This document shows positions 41,463-50,803 of a DNA stretch of 64,000 nt, piece by piece. Within the stretch, counting starts at the first letter, position 1; every line of letters starts with the position of its first letter. Origin of the DNA: DTU052 sp050951725 (GTDB lineage: Bacteria; Bacillota; Syntrophomonadia; Syntrophomonadales; DTU052); NCBI GenBank assembly GCA_050951725.1, contig JBMNJO010000020.1:1-64000 (forward strand), in the 5' to 3' direction. The notes beneath the pieces were generated by a model. The model was not told the origin of the DNA. It was given only the letters and a program-made list of their open reading frames with translations, and did no database searches. Position numbers and translations under genes: made by a program.

Positions 41463-44400
41463 ATCCCTTTGTACACCTACATACCCACTCAGAATTCAGC
41501 CTCCTGGACGGGGCGGCGCGGGTAAAAGGCCTGGTGCAGAAGGCGGTGCAGGAGGGGATGCCGGCCCTGGCGGTGACCGACCACGGTGTCCTCTATGCGG
41601 CCATGGATTTTTACAAGGAGGCCAAGAAACAGGGATTGAAACCCATCATCGGTTTTGAGGCCTATGTGGCACGCCGGAGCCGTCTCGATCGGGTGCCGAA
41701 GCTGGATGATTCACAGTATCACCTGGTATTGCTGGCCCGGAATGATGAGGGTTACCGGAACCTCCTGCAGCTCTGCAGCCGCGCTTCGCTGGAGGGCTTT
41801 TATTACAAACCGCGCATCGACCGGGAGCTCCTGGAGAGATACCATTCGGGGCTGATAGCCCTGAGCGGGTGCATAGCCGGGGAGATCCCCGAGTTGATCC
41901 TGGCGGGCAAGACGGAGGAGGCAGAGGCGACCGCTGCCTACTATGGAGAACTACTGGGGCCGGGGAACTTTTACCTGGAGATGCAGGACCACGGGATTCC
42001 TGAACAGCGGGTTATCAACCGGGAACTGGTCCGGATAGCCCAAAAGCTGAACCTGCCCCTGGTGGCCACCAACGATATCCACTACCTGGAGAAGAACGAT
42101 GCCTTCTTTCAGGATGTACTGCTCTGCATTCAGACCGGCAAGACCATCAACGACGAGAACCGGATGCGTTTCGCGTCGGCTGAGTTCTACTTCAAGACCG
42201 CTGCCGAGATGGAGGAGCTTTTCCGCGAGGTACCGGAGGCTCTGACCAATACCTTGCGGATTGCTGAGCAGTGCAACCTGGATTTCAACTTTGATGAGTT
42301 CCTCCTGCCGGTTTTTGAGATCCCCTCGGGGGAAACACCGGAGAGCTGCCTCAGGAGCCTGGTGTACCAGTGCCTGCCGCAGAAGATACCGGATTATGAT
42401 GCCCGGATCACAGAGCGGCTGGACTATGAGCTGGACGTTATCAATCGTATGGGGTTTGCCGGGTACTTCCTGATCGTGCAGGACCTGGTGAACTGGGCGC
42501 GGAGCCGCGGGATTGCGGTGGGTCCGGGGCGCGGATCGGCGGCTGGCAGCCTGGTGTCCTACCTGCTTTCGATTACCACCATTAACCCGCTGCGTTACGG
42601 GTTGATCTTTGAACGTTTCCTGAACCCGGAGAGGGTGTCCATGCCGGATATTGATATAGATTTCTGTTTTGAACGGCGCGATGAGGTGATCGATTATATA
42701 GTGAAGCGCTATGGGCATGACCGGGTGGCTCAGATCATTACCTTCGGGACTATGGCTGCCCGGGCGGCAATTCGGGATGTGGGACGGGCTTTGGATTACC
42801 CCTATTCTGAGGTTGACCGGGTGGCCAAGATGATTCCGGGTGAGCTGGGGGTAACCCTGAACCGCAGCCTGGAGATCTCCCCTGACCTGATCGATGCCTA
42901 CCAGAACGATTACCAGGTCCGCCGCCTGGTGGATACGGCCCGGGCCCTGGAAGGCATGCCCCGCCATGCTTCGGTGCATGCGGCCGGGGTGGTGATCGGC
43001 AGCGATGAGTTGATGAACCTCCTGCCCTTGCAGCGAACTGCGGACGGGCATGTAGTCACCCAGTTTGCCAAGGAGACGGTGGAGGAGATCGGGCTTTTGA
43101 AAATGGACATCCTGGGTCTCCGCACCCTGACGGTCATCCAGCGCACCCTGGAGATCCTGGAGAAGACCCGCGGAATCCGCCTGGACCTGGATGAGCTGGC
43201 CCTGGACGACCCCAAGGTCTACCAGCTGTTGTCCCGGGGGGAAACCCTGGGGGTTTTCCAGGTGGAAAGTGAAGGCATGCGCCGCCTCTTGATCGAGATG
43301 GAACCCAGCCGGTTCGAGGATTTGGTTGCCATCAATGCCCTGTACCGTCCCGGGCCGCTGGGGAGCGGGATGGTGGAAGACTTCATAAGCCGGAAGCACG
43401 GGCGGCAGGAGATCTCGTATGCTGATCCGTCACTGGAACCGATACTGGAGGAGACCTACGGGGTAATCCTTTACCAGGAGCAGGTTATGCAGGTAGCCAG
43501 TGAACTGGCGGCGTTTTCCATGGGTGAGGCCGATGGCCTGCGTAGGGCCATGGGTAAGAAGAAACCGCAGGAGATAATGAGCCAGCGGGACAAGTTTGTC
43601 AAGGGTGCCATAGAACACGGTCTGAATCAAAAGACGGCCTCCCACATATTCGACCTGATGGAACACTTTGCCGGGTACGGTTTTAACAAGAGCCACAGTG
43701 CTGCCTATGCCCTGATCTCATACCAGACTGCCTACCTGAAGGCCTACTACCCGGCGGAATACATGACCGCTTTTCTGTCCAGTGTAATTGATAATCAGGA
43801 CCGGGTGGTATTCTATACTAAGGAGTGCCGACGGCTGGGGGTGGAGATCCTGCCCCCGGATATTAATGAGAGCCTGGAGAACTTCACCATTACCGGCGGC
43901 CGGATCCGGTTCGGCCTGGGAGCGATCAAAAATGTGGGGGAAGCGGCTTATAACTCGATAATTGAGGCCCGCAAGGACGGCCCCTTCACCGACCTGTTTG
44001 ACTTCTGTCATCGGGTGGACCTGCGCCAGGTGAATAAACGGGTGCTGGAAAACCTGATCTGTGCCGGGTGTTTCGACAGCCTGGGAATGACCCGCCGGGA
44101 AGCCTTGTCGGTGATGGACGAGACGCTGGAGATGGCAGCCGGCTTGCGAGCCTCGGAGGAAAGCAACCAGTTGACGCTGTTTGCCACCGAGGAGCAGATG
44201 CCTGAGGTTCCCCGACCGGTCCGGCGGGGTGAATGGCCGGCAGCCGAGAAACTGGCCCGCGAAAAGGAAGTCCTGGGCTTTTACGTCTCCGGCAACCCAC
44301 TGGAGGAGTACCGGCAGCTGATTCCCTTTTATTCCACCCATGCGGTGGAGGATCTGGCCCGCCTGCCGGATGGGATCATGGTGCGGCTGGTGGGCATGGT

Positions 44401-44845
44401 CAGCGCCCTTAACCGGCGGCTGAGCAAGAAAGGTGAGACCTGGGCCAGCTTTTCCCTGGAGGATCTTACCGGCAAGGTTGAGGTTCTGGTATTTGCCAGT
44501 GCCTACCGGCAGAGTGCCGCGGGGATGAAGGCGGACACGGCGGTATGCGTGAACGGCAAACTGGTTAAAGAGGAAGAGGAGCTGAAGGTTATTGCCCGGT
44601 CAGTATCCGTATTGTCCCTGGAAAATCAGGAACTTCACGTGCGCCTGAGCGGCCATAACGGGAATGGGGAACCAGGCCAGCTGATTTCCCTGCTTTCCAA
44701 ACACAAGGGAGAGATTCCGGTCTTTGTGCATTTGGGCAGTAAACGAACCATAAAGCTGGACCAGAAGTACTGGATAGCGATGAGCCCGGAATTAAAGCAT
44801 GAACTGGAAGGGGCGTATGGCCCGGGGAATGTGTATATGTCCTAA
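41459..44845 (+). CDS. dnaE: DNA polymerase III subunit alpha
   Basis: This 1128-residue replicative-type polymerase has an N-terminal PHP domain (HLHTHSEFSLLDGAARV), palm with catalytic MPDIDIDFCFERR (about residue 400), GRGSAAGSLVSYLL, YQEQVMQ, tandem helix-hairpin-helix region (GYGFNKSHSAAYALIS) and a C-terminal OB fold (GMVSALNRRLSKKGETWASFSLEDLTG). Length is that of DnaE1/DnaE3-type enzymes rather than PolC. ATG 41459 overlaps the upstream stop, with AGGAG ahead. Confidence 0.95.
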   Translation: MNPFVHLHTHSEFSLLDGAARVKGLVQKAVQEGMPALAVTDHGVLYAAMDFYKEAKKQGLKPIIGFEAYVARRSRLDRVPKLDDSQYHLVLLARNDEGYRNLLQLCSRASLEGFYYKPRIDRELLERYHSGLIALSGCIAGEIPELILAGKTEEAEATAAYYGELLGPGNFYLEMQDHGIPEQRVINRELVRIAQKLNLPLVATNDIHYLEKNDAFFQDVLLCIQTGKTINDENRMRFASAEFYFKTAAEMEELFREVPEALTNTLRIAEQCNLDFNFDEFLLPVFEIPSGETPESCLRSLVYQCLPQKIPDYDARITERLDYELDVINRMGFAGYFLIVQDLVNWARSRGIAVGPGRGSAAGSLVSYLLSITTINPLRYGLIFERFLNPERVSMPDIDIDFCFERRDEVIDYIVKRYGHDRVAQIITFGTMAARAAIRDVGRALDYPYSEVDRVAKMIPGELGVTLNRSLEISPDLIDAYQNDYQVRRLVDTARALEGMPRHASVHAAGVVIGSDELMNLLPLQRTADGHVVTQFAKETVEEIGLLKMDILGLRTLTVIQRTLEILEKTRGIRLDLDELALDDPKVYQLLSRGETLGVFQVESEGMRRLLIEMEPSRFEDLVAINALYRPGPLGSGMVEDFISRKHGRQEISYADPSLEPILEETYGVILYQEQVMQVASELAAFSMGEADGLRRAMGKKKPQEIMSQRDKFVKGAIEHGLNQKTASHIFDLMEHFAGYGFNKSHSAAYALISYQTAYLKAYYPAEYMTAFLSSVIDNQDRVVFYTKECRRLGVEILPPDINESLENFTITGGRIRFGLGAIKNVGEAAYNSIIEARKDGPFTDLFDFCHRVDLRQVNKRVLENLICAGCFDSLGMTRREALSVMDETLEMAAGLRASEESNQLTLFATEEQMPEVPRPVRRGEWPAAEKLAREKEVLGFYVSGNPLEEYRQLIPFYSTHAVEDLARLPDGIMVRLVGMVSALNRRLSKKGETWASFSLEDLTGKVEVLVFASAYRQSAAGMKADTAVCVNGKLVKEEEELKVIARSVSVLSLENQELHVRLSGHNGNGEPGQLISLLSKHKGEIPVFVHLGSKRTIKLDQKYWIAMSPELKHELEGAYGPGNVYMS

Positions 44846-44908
44846 TAGCGACCAGCGGGGTACCTTCCGCCGCGAGGCGGCAGCGAATACAAGCAGGAGG
44901 GGATTCGA

Positions 44909-45139
44909 GTGAATGAGGTTAGAAAACTTGGGGAAGATTATATCGTCATAAAGGCTTTGGAAAACGGGGTTACTATCATCGGTCTGACCCGGGGCAAGGA
45001 TACCAAGTTTCATCACAGCGAGAAACTCGATAAGGGTGAGATTATGGTTGCCCAGTTTACCGAACATACCTCGGCTATTAAGATCCGCGGGAAGGCCGAG
45101 ATTCTGACCGGGCACGGCAGGATGTCCAATGCTGAATAA
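44909..45139 (+). CDS. mtrB: Trp RNA-binding attenuation protein (TRAP)
   Basis: This 76-residue protein is closely similar to Bacillus MtrB: VIKALENGVTIIGLTRGKDTKFHHSEKLDKGEI followed by FTEHTSAIKIRGKAE. The Lys and Arg that bind GAG/UAG triplets (SEKLDKG, IKIRG) and the tryptophan-pocket residues are kept. TRAP forms an 11-mer ring that binds leader RNA of trp genes when tryptophan is plentiful. Its usual neighbour folE (mtrA) and trp genes are not in the window; here it lies between dnaE and pfkA. GTG start after AGGAGGGG. Confidence 0.95.
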   Translation: MNEVRKLGEDYIVIKALENGVTIIGLTRGKDTKFHHSEKLDKGEIMVAQFTEHTSAIKIRGKAEILTGHGRMSNAE

Positions 45140-45203
45140 TATCGGGAACCGTCCCCGGCTTGCGTGCTCTTAAACATACACTCGAGGAGTCGATATACGA
45201 TAG

Positions 45204-46163
45204 ATGAAAAGAGTCGCGGTTTTGACCAGTGGGGGAGACGCTCCTGGCATGAATGCGGCCATCAGGGCGGTAGTCAGGAAATGCACCTATGAAGGGCTCA
45301 CGGTGTTTGGGGTAAAACGGGGTTTTTACGGCCTGATCTATCACGATTTTATCAACCTGACCGTTAATTCGGTGGGAGATATAATCCATCGTGGGGGCAC
45401 CATCCTGCGGACCTCCCGCACCCGGGAATTCCGGGATATAAACATGCGCATGCGAGCCAAGGAGGCCCTGGATTATTTCGGGATCAAGGCTCTCTTTGTT
45501 ATTGGCGGCAACGGCACCCTGCACGGCGGCTATGAACTCTCCAAGCTGGGTGTGAATGTATTTGGTATTCCCGCCAGCATTGACAACGATATACCGGGTA
45601 CCGATGAGGCCATAGGATTTGATACCGCTGTCAATACTGTGCTGGATGCCATCAACCGCATTCGGGATACGGCCACCTCCCACGAGCGCATCTTCATCGT
45701 TGAGGTCATGGGACGCAAGTCGGGGCAGATTGCACTGGCCTCCGGTTTGGCCGGGGGTGCGGAGTCCATACTGGTTCCCGAGTTGTCATTTGACCTGAAA
45801 GATGTGGTGGAGCGCATCAATGCCGGTATCGCCCGGGGCAAGCTCCACAGCATCATTGTGGTGGCCGAGGGCTGCTGCAGTGCCATTGAACTGGGGAAGA
45901 AGATTGAACAGATGAGCCAGCATGAGACCCGGGTAACCGTACTGGGTCATACCCAGCGGGGAGGAACCCCGACCGCCGCTGATCGAATCCTGGCTTCCCG
46001 CTTAGCCACCAAGGCAGTGGACCAGTTTGTGGCCGGTGAAGTCAATCAGATGGCATGTATTCAGAGGGGCCAGGTTACTGCAGTCAGCCTGCAGTCAGTG
46101 GTGGAGGGGAATAAGGAATTCAACCGGGAGGTCTATGAACTGGCCAGAGTACTGTCAATTTAG
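45204..46163 (+). CDS. pfkA: 6-phosphofructokinase with altered active-site motif
   Basis: This 319-residue enzyme is of the bacterial ATP-PFK family: LTSGGDAPGMNAAIR, IDNDIPGTDEAIGFDTA, EVMGRKSGQIAL and GHTQRGGTPTAADR. It makes fructose 1,6-bisphosphate. Two changes stand out: the Mg/ATP motif GGDGS reads GGNGT (about residues 101-105), and the catalytic GTIDND reads ASIDND (about 124-129). It may be a divergent paralogue or use a different donor. It lies 20 bases upstream of pyk, forming a glycolytic operon. Confidence 0.9.
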   Translation: MKRVAVLTSGGDAPGMNAAIRAVVRKCTYEGLTVFGVKRGFYGLIYHDFINLTVNSVGDIIHRGGTILRTSRTREFRDINMRMRAKEALDYFGIKALFVIGGNGTLHGGYELSKLGVNVFGIPASIDNDIPGTDEAIGFDTAVNTVLDAINRIRDTATSHERIFIVEVMGRKSGQIALASGLAGGAESILVPELSFDLKDVVERINAGIARGKLHSIIVVAEGCCSAIELGKKIEQMSQHETRVTVLGHTQRGGTPTAADRILASRLATKAVDQFVAGEVNQMACIQRGQVTAVSLQSVVEGNKEFNREVYELARVLSI

Positions 46164-46183
46164 AGGGAGGGGGATGGAAGCTT

Positions 46184-47935
46184 ATGCGCAAGACCAAGAT
46201 CATCTGCACTCTGGGACCGTCAACGGATAACCCGGAGGTCATAAAAGGACTGATAGAACGCGGGATGGATGTGGCCCGGCTGAACTTTTCCCATGGCAGC
46301 CGTGATGATCATCTTTCCCGTATTCATATGGTACGGGAGGTCGCCCGGCAGCTCGGGCGTCCGGTGGCTGTCATGCTGGATACCAGAGGGCCGGAGATAC
46401 GCACCGGCAGGCTGAAAAGCGGCCGGGTAAAGCTGGTTAACGGGCAGCGGTTCATCCTCACCACCCGGGATATTATCGGGGATGAGAACCAGGTCAAGGT
46501 AAGCTTCGATGGTCTGCCGGAAGAGGTGAAGCCCGGGGACAGGATCCTGCTTTCTGACGGGTTTATCCAGCTGGTGGTGGAAGAGGTTGCCGAAAAGCAG
46601 GATGTGGTTTGCCAGGTGGTTTATGGCGGAGAACTGGGGGAGCGCAAGGGAGTCAATATCCCGGGAGTCAGAACCAAAATGCCTTACATGAATGACCAGG
46701 ACCGGGCGGACATCAGCTTTGGACTGGAACACGGAGTTGACATAATTGCAGCGTCCTTTGTCACAACCCCGGAGGATATCCTGCAGATAAGGCAGATAGT
46801 CGAGGAACGTAACTCCGTGGTGGACATAATCGCCAAGATCGAGAGCCAGGACGGGGTCAACCGGCTGGACGACATAATCAAGGTGGCCGATGGGGTGATG
46901 GTGGCCCGCGGCGACCTGGGAGTAGATATCCCGACTGAAGAGGTGCCCCTGGTACAGAAAGCGATAATCAAGAGATGCAATGAGGTGGGCCGGGTAGTGA
47001 TAATCGCCACCCAGATGCTGGAGTCCATGATAAACAACCCCCGTCCCACCAGGGCAGAGGCTTCAGATGTTGCCAACGCCATTTTTGACGGGGCTGATGC
47101 TATCATGCTGTCCGGGGAGACCGCGGCCGGCCGCTACCCGCTGGATGCGGTGGGGACCATGGCCCGTATTGCCTGCCGTACGGAAGAGGTGCTCCCATAT
47201 GCCGAGATACTGCTTAACCGGGGGGCTCAGGGCAACCGGACGGTTACCGATGCCATCAGTTACGCCACCTGTACGACCGCCGAGAGCCTGGGGATATCGA
47301 CCATCATAACCGCTACCCAGTCAGGCTCGACAGCCCGGATGGTTTCCAAACACCGGCCCCGCTCACACATCATTGCCGCTACCCCGGACGAGGGAGTAGC
47401 CCGGCGCTTGAATCTGGTCTGGGGGGTAACCCCCCTGCTGGTGAAACGGCGCCAGGGTACGGACCAGATGATCGAGGAAGCGGTAACTGCAACCATTAAT
47501 GCCGGTCTGATCCGGGAGGGTGAGATGGTGGTTATTACTGCCGGGGTACCTACTGGAGTGCCTGGCACCACCAATCTGCTCAAGGTACATATAATAGCTG
47601 AAGTCCTGCTCACTGGAACCGGTATCGGTGAAGGCTCGGCCTCGGGAGTGGTAAGGCTGGTGGAACGACCGTTGGAGCGGATGATTTTCAATGAGGGAGA
47701 TATCCTGGTAACCAGAAGCACCAACGCCGATTTCATCCCCCTGATTCAAAAGGCCGGTGCGGTATTGGTTGAGGAGGGCGGCCTGACTTCCCATGCGGCC
47801 ATCGTGGGGCTGAACCTGGGAGTCCCGGTAGTAGTTGGGGTGGAAGGGGCCATGGAGCGGCTGAAAAATGAAACCCTGGTAACCGTGGACACTGCCCGCG
47901 GCCAGGTCTACAAAGGTTTGACCAAGGTCTTTTAA
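46184..47935 (+). CDS. pyk: Pyruvate kinase with C-terminal PEP-utilising domain
   Basis: This 583-residue enzyme makes pyruvate and ATP from PEP and ADP. The N-terminal barrel has KIICTLGPSTDNPEVI, LDTRGPEIRTG, and IAKIESQDGVNRLDDII...ARGDLGVDI. It is longer than the 470-residue type because of a C-terminal PEP-utiliser mobile domain with GLTSHAAIVGLNLGVP (His), as in Bacillus Pyk. Start ATG 46184 after GAGGGAGGGGG. Confidence 0.95.
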   Translation: MRKTKIICTLGPSTDNPEVIKGLIERGMDVARLNFSHGSRDDHLSRIHMVREVARQLGRPVAVMLDTRGPEIRTGRLKSGRVKLVNGQRFILTTRDIIGDENQVKVSFDGLPEEVKPGDRILLSDGFIQLVVEEVAEKQDVVCQVVYGGELGERKGVNIPGVRTKMPYMNDQDRADISFGLEHGVDIIAASFVTTPEDILQIRQIVEERNSVVDIIAKIESQDGVNRLDDIIKVADGVMVARGDLGVDIPTEEVPLVQKAIIKRCNEVGRVVIIATQMLESMINNPRPTRAEASDVANAIFDGADAIMLSGETAAGRYPLDAVGTMARIACRTEEVLPYAEILLNRGAQGNRTVTDAISYATCTTAESLGISTIITATQSGSTARMVSKHRPRSHIIAATPDEGVARRLNLVWGVTPLLVKRRQGTDQMIEEAVTATINAGLIREGEMVVITAGVPTGVPGTTNLLKVHIIAEVLLTGTGIGEGSASGVVRLVERPLERMIFNEGDILVTRSTNADFIPLIQKAGAVLVEEGGLTSHAAIVGLNLGVPVVVGVEGAMERLKNETLVTVDTARGQVYKGLTKVF

Positions 47936-47942
47936 AATCGAC

Positions 47943-48022
47943 TGCATCATTGCATCATGGGTGCATCATGGGGACAGTCCCCACGATGCATTTTGCATCA
48001 CGGGGACTGTCCCCATGATGCA
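47943..48022. repeat. Paired palindromic repeat after pyk
   Basis: Units 47962-47990 and 47994-48022 have a TTT spacer and are near-perfect reverse complements; partial TGCATCA copies lead in. It lies between the convergent pyk and 48026 genes and could end both transcripts. Confidence 0.9.
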
Positions 48023-48025
48023 AAA

Positions 48026-48454
48026 TCAGAATGAACGGGCCTTGTGCAGAGACAGTTGGGTGATAATGGAGTCAAGGGTCAGCCCATCCAGGATTCCGGT
48101 GCTGGTGATCTGGTACTCCTGTTGGAAGGATTCCAGTGATTCAGAAAGGGTCGGGCTGGTATAACCCAACTCAGCCAGCATTCGTTTAACCTCCCGGGTT
48201 TCGGCAGGCGAGAGCACCTCTGAGGTATCATTCGTGACTGGCAGGCCGATACCGGCGGATGTATATTCAGGTGTTGGAGCGGAATCGTTTTCCGATTCCC
48301 GAACGGCACCCTGTGATTGAGGATCATTAATGGCAGCATTTTCTGCGTGATGTGATTTGTAGGTTGTTAAGGTGGAAACGATAGCGAAAGTCGATCCCAT
48401 CACCATGGCCACAGCAACCAAAAGGATAAGAAAGATCATATTATCTTGTTTCAC
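48026..48454 (-). CDS. Membrane-anchored peptidoglycan-binding-like protein
   Basis: This 142-residue protein has one N-terminal membrane helix (about residues 5-28), a polar linker and a C-terminal helical domain like peptidoglycan-binding type 1 (REVKRMLAELGYTSPTLSESLESFQQEYQITSTGILDGLTLDSI). It probably sits outside the membrane and contacts the wall. The domain call is by pattern and is moderate. Confidence 0.62.
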   Translation of the reverse strand: MKQDNMIFLILLVAVAMVMGSTFAIVSTLTTYKSHHAENAAINDPQSQGAVRESENDSAPTPEYTSAGIGLPVTNDTSEVLSPAETREVKRMLAELGYTSPTLSESLESFQQEYQITSTGILDGLTLDSIITQLSLHKARSF

Positions 48455-48685
48455 ACGTAAACCCCTCCAAATAAATCTTACATATAATTACCCCGGGTTA
48501 CAAGTGATTCCATGTTAAAAGTAATAATGCGTATGTCTGGATGTTGTCACCAATCATGAAAGGATCGTAACTTCCTGTCACTCCAGACAACATGGCTCAC
48601 TTTCGCAGGTGTATCACAATTAGACTGCGGATTCCACAAACTGGAGGTTCACCCCCCATCTGTATATAACCAGCAAGGACTAGTG
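48455..48685. other. Intergenic region, nothing recognised
   Basis: This stretch separates divergent genes. No small gene or hairpin was recognised before the promoter at 48686. Confidence 0.35.
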
Positions 48686-48713
48686 TGGACAAGGATGACA
48701 TTAGTGATATAAT
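48686..48713 (+). promoter_or_regulatory. Sigma-A-type promoter
   Basis: TGGACA (48686-48691), a 16-bp spacer and a perfect TATAAT (48708-48713). It lies about 105 bases before the start of the cupin gene at 48818. Confidence 0.6.
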
Positions 48714-48817
48714 TTAAAAGAGTTTATAAAGATCAATGGTTTGTTCGCATTAATACTGCGTCCCAATGTATTACGATCCCAACCACACATTATAGGAGAT
48801 TTTGGAGGGGGGAGCAT

Positions 48818-49564
48818 ATGTCTCACGTAAAGTCTTTTAAGGATTTTTGCGAGACGTTCAGAGAGCTTTCGTATTCAGGAAAGGCCCCGGAAGAAATGGT
48901 GATAGAGGGGCAGATGATCCTGTCGGATTATCTGGCCAATAACCCTGATTTGATACTGGATCATCTGGTGGGCGTTACTGAAAACAGGTCTGACGACGAG
49001 TTTCTGCCCATAGATGTTAATGAAATCAGCATCTATCGGGAACCAAACCGGATGTTTTCGGTGCGCGTTTTTGTATGGGAACCAAATTACCCATACCATA
49101 TTCACGACCACGGCTCATGGGGTGTAATGGGCTGTTTGGCTAATCAGATACGGGAGACCAAATATCGACGGCTGGATGACGGAAGTCAATGCGACTATGC
49201 CGAGCTGGAGGTCCGGGCGGAGGCTGTGATTCAACCGGGTCAAACCACTTTTGTCCTGCCGCTTAACGAAGGGATTCACCGCATGATGGCTTTCGGCAAG
49301 AAACCGGCCCTAAGTGTTCATGTTTACGGCAAACCAGTCCGGACCGGTTATATCCAGGGTTATATGCTGGACAGCAACTCTGCCTACAAGATGTTTCCGG
49401 TGAAGGTTCAGAGAAGGATACTGGCTATTCAGGCCCTCGAGCTGATAGGCAGTGAATGGGCCGGAGAGATCCTCAAAATGAGTGCGCGAGATGATAACGA
49501 ATTAATCAGCAAGATCAGTCAACAGGCCCTGGATAGACTGAAAAAGCGCAACGAGGGTCGTTAG
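48818..49564 (+). CDS. Cysteine-dioxygenase-like cupin protein
   Basis: This 248-residue protein has a cupin fold like cysteine dioxygenase: YPYHIHDHGSWG gives candidate iron ligands His 96 and 98, with a third in LSVHVYGKP (about His 168). The Cys that cross-links to Tyr in mammalian CDO is not at its place, as in many bacterial members. The C-terminal 60 residues are helical. Use of O2 would be odd in a strict anaerobe, so another substrate is possible. GGAGGGGGG precedes the ATG. Confidence 0.75.
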   Translation: MSHVKSFKDFCETFRELSYSGKAPEEMVIEGQMILSDYLANNPDLILDHLVGVTENRSDDEFLPIDVNEISIYREPNRMFSVRVFVWEPNYPYHIHDHGSWGVMGCLANQIRETKYRRLDDGSQCDYAELEVRAEAVIQPGQTTFVLPLNEGIHRMMAFGKKPALSVHVYGKPVRTGYIQGYMLDSNSAYKMFPVKVQRRILAIQALELIGSEWAGEILKMSARDDNELISKISQQALDRLKKRNEGR

Positions 49565-49845
49565 GTTTCGCTGGCAGGTTACTCAGTGTGAGATCCGAAA
49601 GACCGACAGCAGGGATTTTCCCGACGGGATAGCCGCCGAAAAGTCGGGCCTGGCATACAGACCGGTACGGGCAATGACATACGCTTTGGGGCCCTGGTTT
49701 AAACCTGTTGGTGATTATAATCTGATCCGACCAGAGTCGACCTATGGCATCAAAAGGCTGTGAGGTCTGTAAGTGAAGGGAATTTTCGAAGACCTGATCG
49801 CAGGTCCTTAAAAGTATATTCATTTTTAATAGTCACTGGCTAAAG

Positions 49846-49869
49846 AAAAAACCGGGTAACCGGTTTTTT
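49846..49869 (-). terminator. Terminator (could act both ways)
   Basis: AAAAAACCGG/CCGGTTTTTT with a GTAA loop. It ends the 49892 gene on the minus strand and could also end transcripts from 48818. Confidence 0.88.
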
Positions 49870-49891
49870 CTGTGAAAAGAAACAGAAAACA

Positions 49892-50119
49892 TTACTCGAG
49901 GAACTTAGTGTCCCGGCAAATAGCGACAATTTCACATATGGGGATGTAGCAAACGTCGCAACCAGAGATAGTGATGAAATCGCAATTCACATCGGTTAGT
50001 ATACCACAAATCCATTCTTTGTCGCCTTCAGTCAACACCTTGACCCGGAAATTTAGCAGGCTGCAGAGAAGCCCGAAGAAGTTCCGCCTACCGATACCGC
50101 ATCCCAAACCGCCGGCCAT
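49892..50119 (-). CDS. Small DUF2642-like protein
   Basis: This 75-residue protein contains a small beta-barrel-like core, LLNFRVKVLTEGDKEWICGILTDVNCDFITIS...YIPICEIVAI, resembling DUF2642 (YuzF-like) proteins of spore formers. It has six cysteines, unusual for its size. The ATG at 50119 follows AAAAGGAGG. A similar core occurs in the next gene, so they look like a diverged pair. Confidence 0.65.
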   Translation of the reverse strand: MAGGLGCGIGRRNFFGLLCSLLNFRVKVLTEGDKEWICGILTDVNCDFITISGCDVCYIPICEIVAICRDTKFLE

Positions 50120-50225
50120 GATATCCCTCCTTTTTTTCGTTGAATACTCGCCATTTTGGGGCCAGTTCTGGTTTATACTATTCGGCGCCATTTCCATATG
50201 TTACACGCCACTTTGGTGAAAAAAG

Positions 50226-50528
50226 TTATGAGGCCGAAACTGTAACAGCTGAAATCATGTGCAAGGGTATGAAGGCCGCATGGGGAGGGCTGACTCGCAG
50301 GTACAGAGTTACGAAATCAGGGTTCACAGCGGTAATGATTCCTTCGAACCCGCTGGAGCCGATGGTATATACTGTGACCTGGTGGTTAAGGAGGGTCAGC
50401 AGGTGGTCGTTGAAACTCGTCGGTGGGGGCGGAAGGCTTGGACCCGGGCGAGGTTGACTCTGGGTACGGCAAACCAGGGCCAAAATGAGAACCAGAAGTA
50501 ACCACCTGCGGTCCACATTGAACCTCAT
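50226..50528 (-). CDS. Secreted DUF2642-like protein
   Basis: This 100-residue protein has an N-terminal hydrophobic signal (RRWLLLVLILALVCR), a proline-rich linker and then LLNHQVTVYTIGSSGFEGIITAVNPDFVTLYL...FIPLHMISAVTV, the same core as the 49892 product. It may be an exported version. Function unknown; spore or wall association is a guess. Confidence 0.6.
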   Translation of the reverse strand: MRFNVDRRWLLLVLILALVCRTQSQPRPGPSLPPPPTSFNDHLLTLLNHQVTVYTIGSSGFEGIITAVNPDFVTLYLRVSPPHAAFIPLHMISAVTVSAS

Positions 50529-50717
50529 CTCAATTTGATCTTGTTAAATGTATATACGTAAATTCCCACGAAAACACCAGAGTTTTGATAATGGCCAGAG
50601 TGGGTGCTGCCAGCCAGGAGTATGCCGGAATGAGCACATCCGTGGGGGGAAGGCGTTCAGTGGGGGCTGCTGACATGCGTAGCAAACTGGGTGATGCGGG
50701 ATTTACTCTAATTTTGG

Positions 50718-50777
50718 GGACACCATACTAAATTATCCTGCCCGCCCAGGCGGGACGAGATAGTTTAGTATGTGTCC
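50718..50777. repeat. Large inverted repeat with nested hairpin
   Basis: GGACAC(C)ATACTAAA pairs with TTTAGTATGTGTCC, and an inner CCCGCC/GGCGGG hairpin lies at its centre. The flanks TGGGGACA and TGTCCCC add to it. It is likely a REP-type element of a different family from the 29-bp repeats. Confidence 0.75.
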
Positions 50778-50803
50778 TCGAAACATGCTGTCCCCGAAAT
50801 AGG

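Noticed and set aside
41951..43399. 482-residue minus-strand frame inside dnaE
   Set aside because: Shadow of dnaE, composition biased to His, Gln and Pro; no ribosome binding site.
3524..48022. Palindromic repeats as a CRISPR array
   Set aside because: Units are scattered singly or in pairs with 3-bp spacers; there are no regular spacers and no cas genes.
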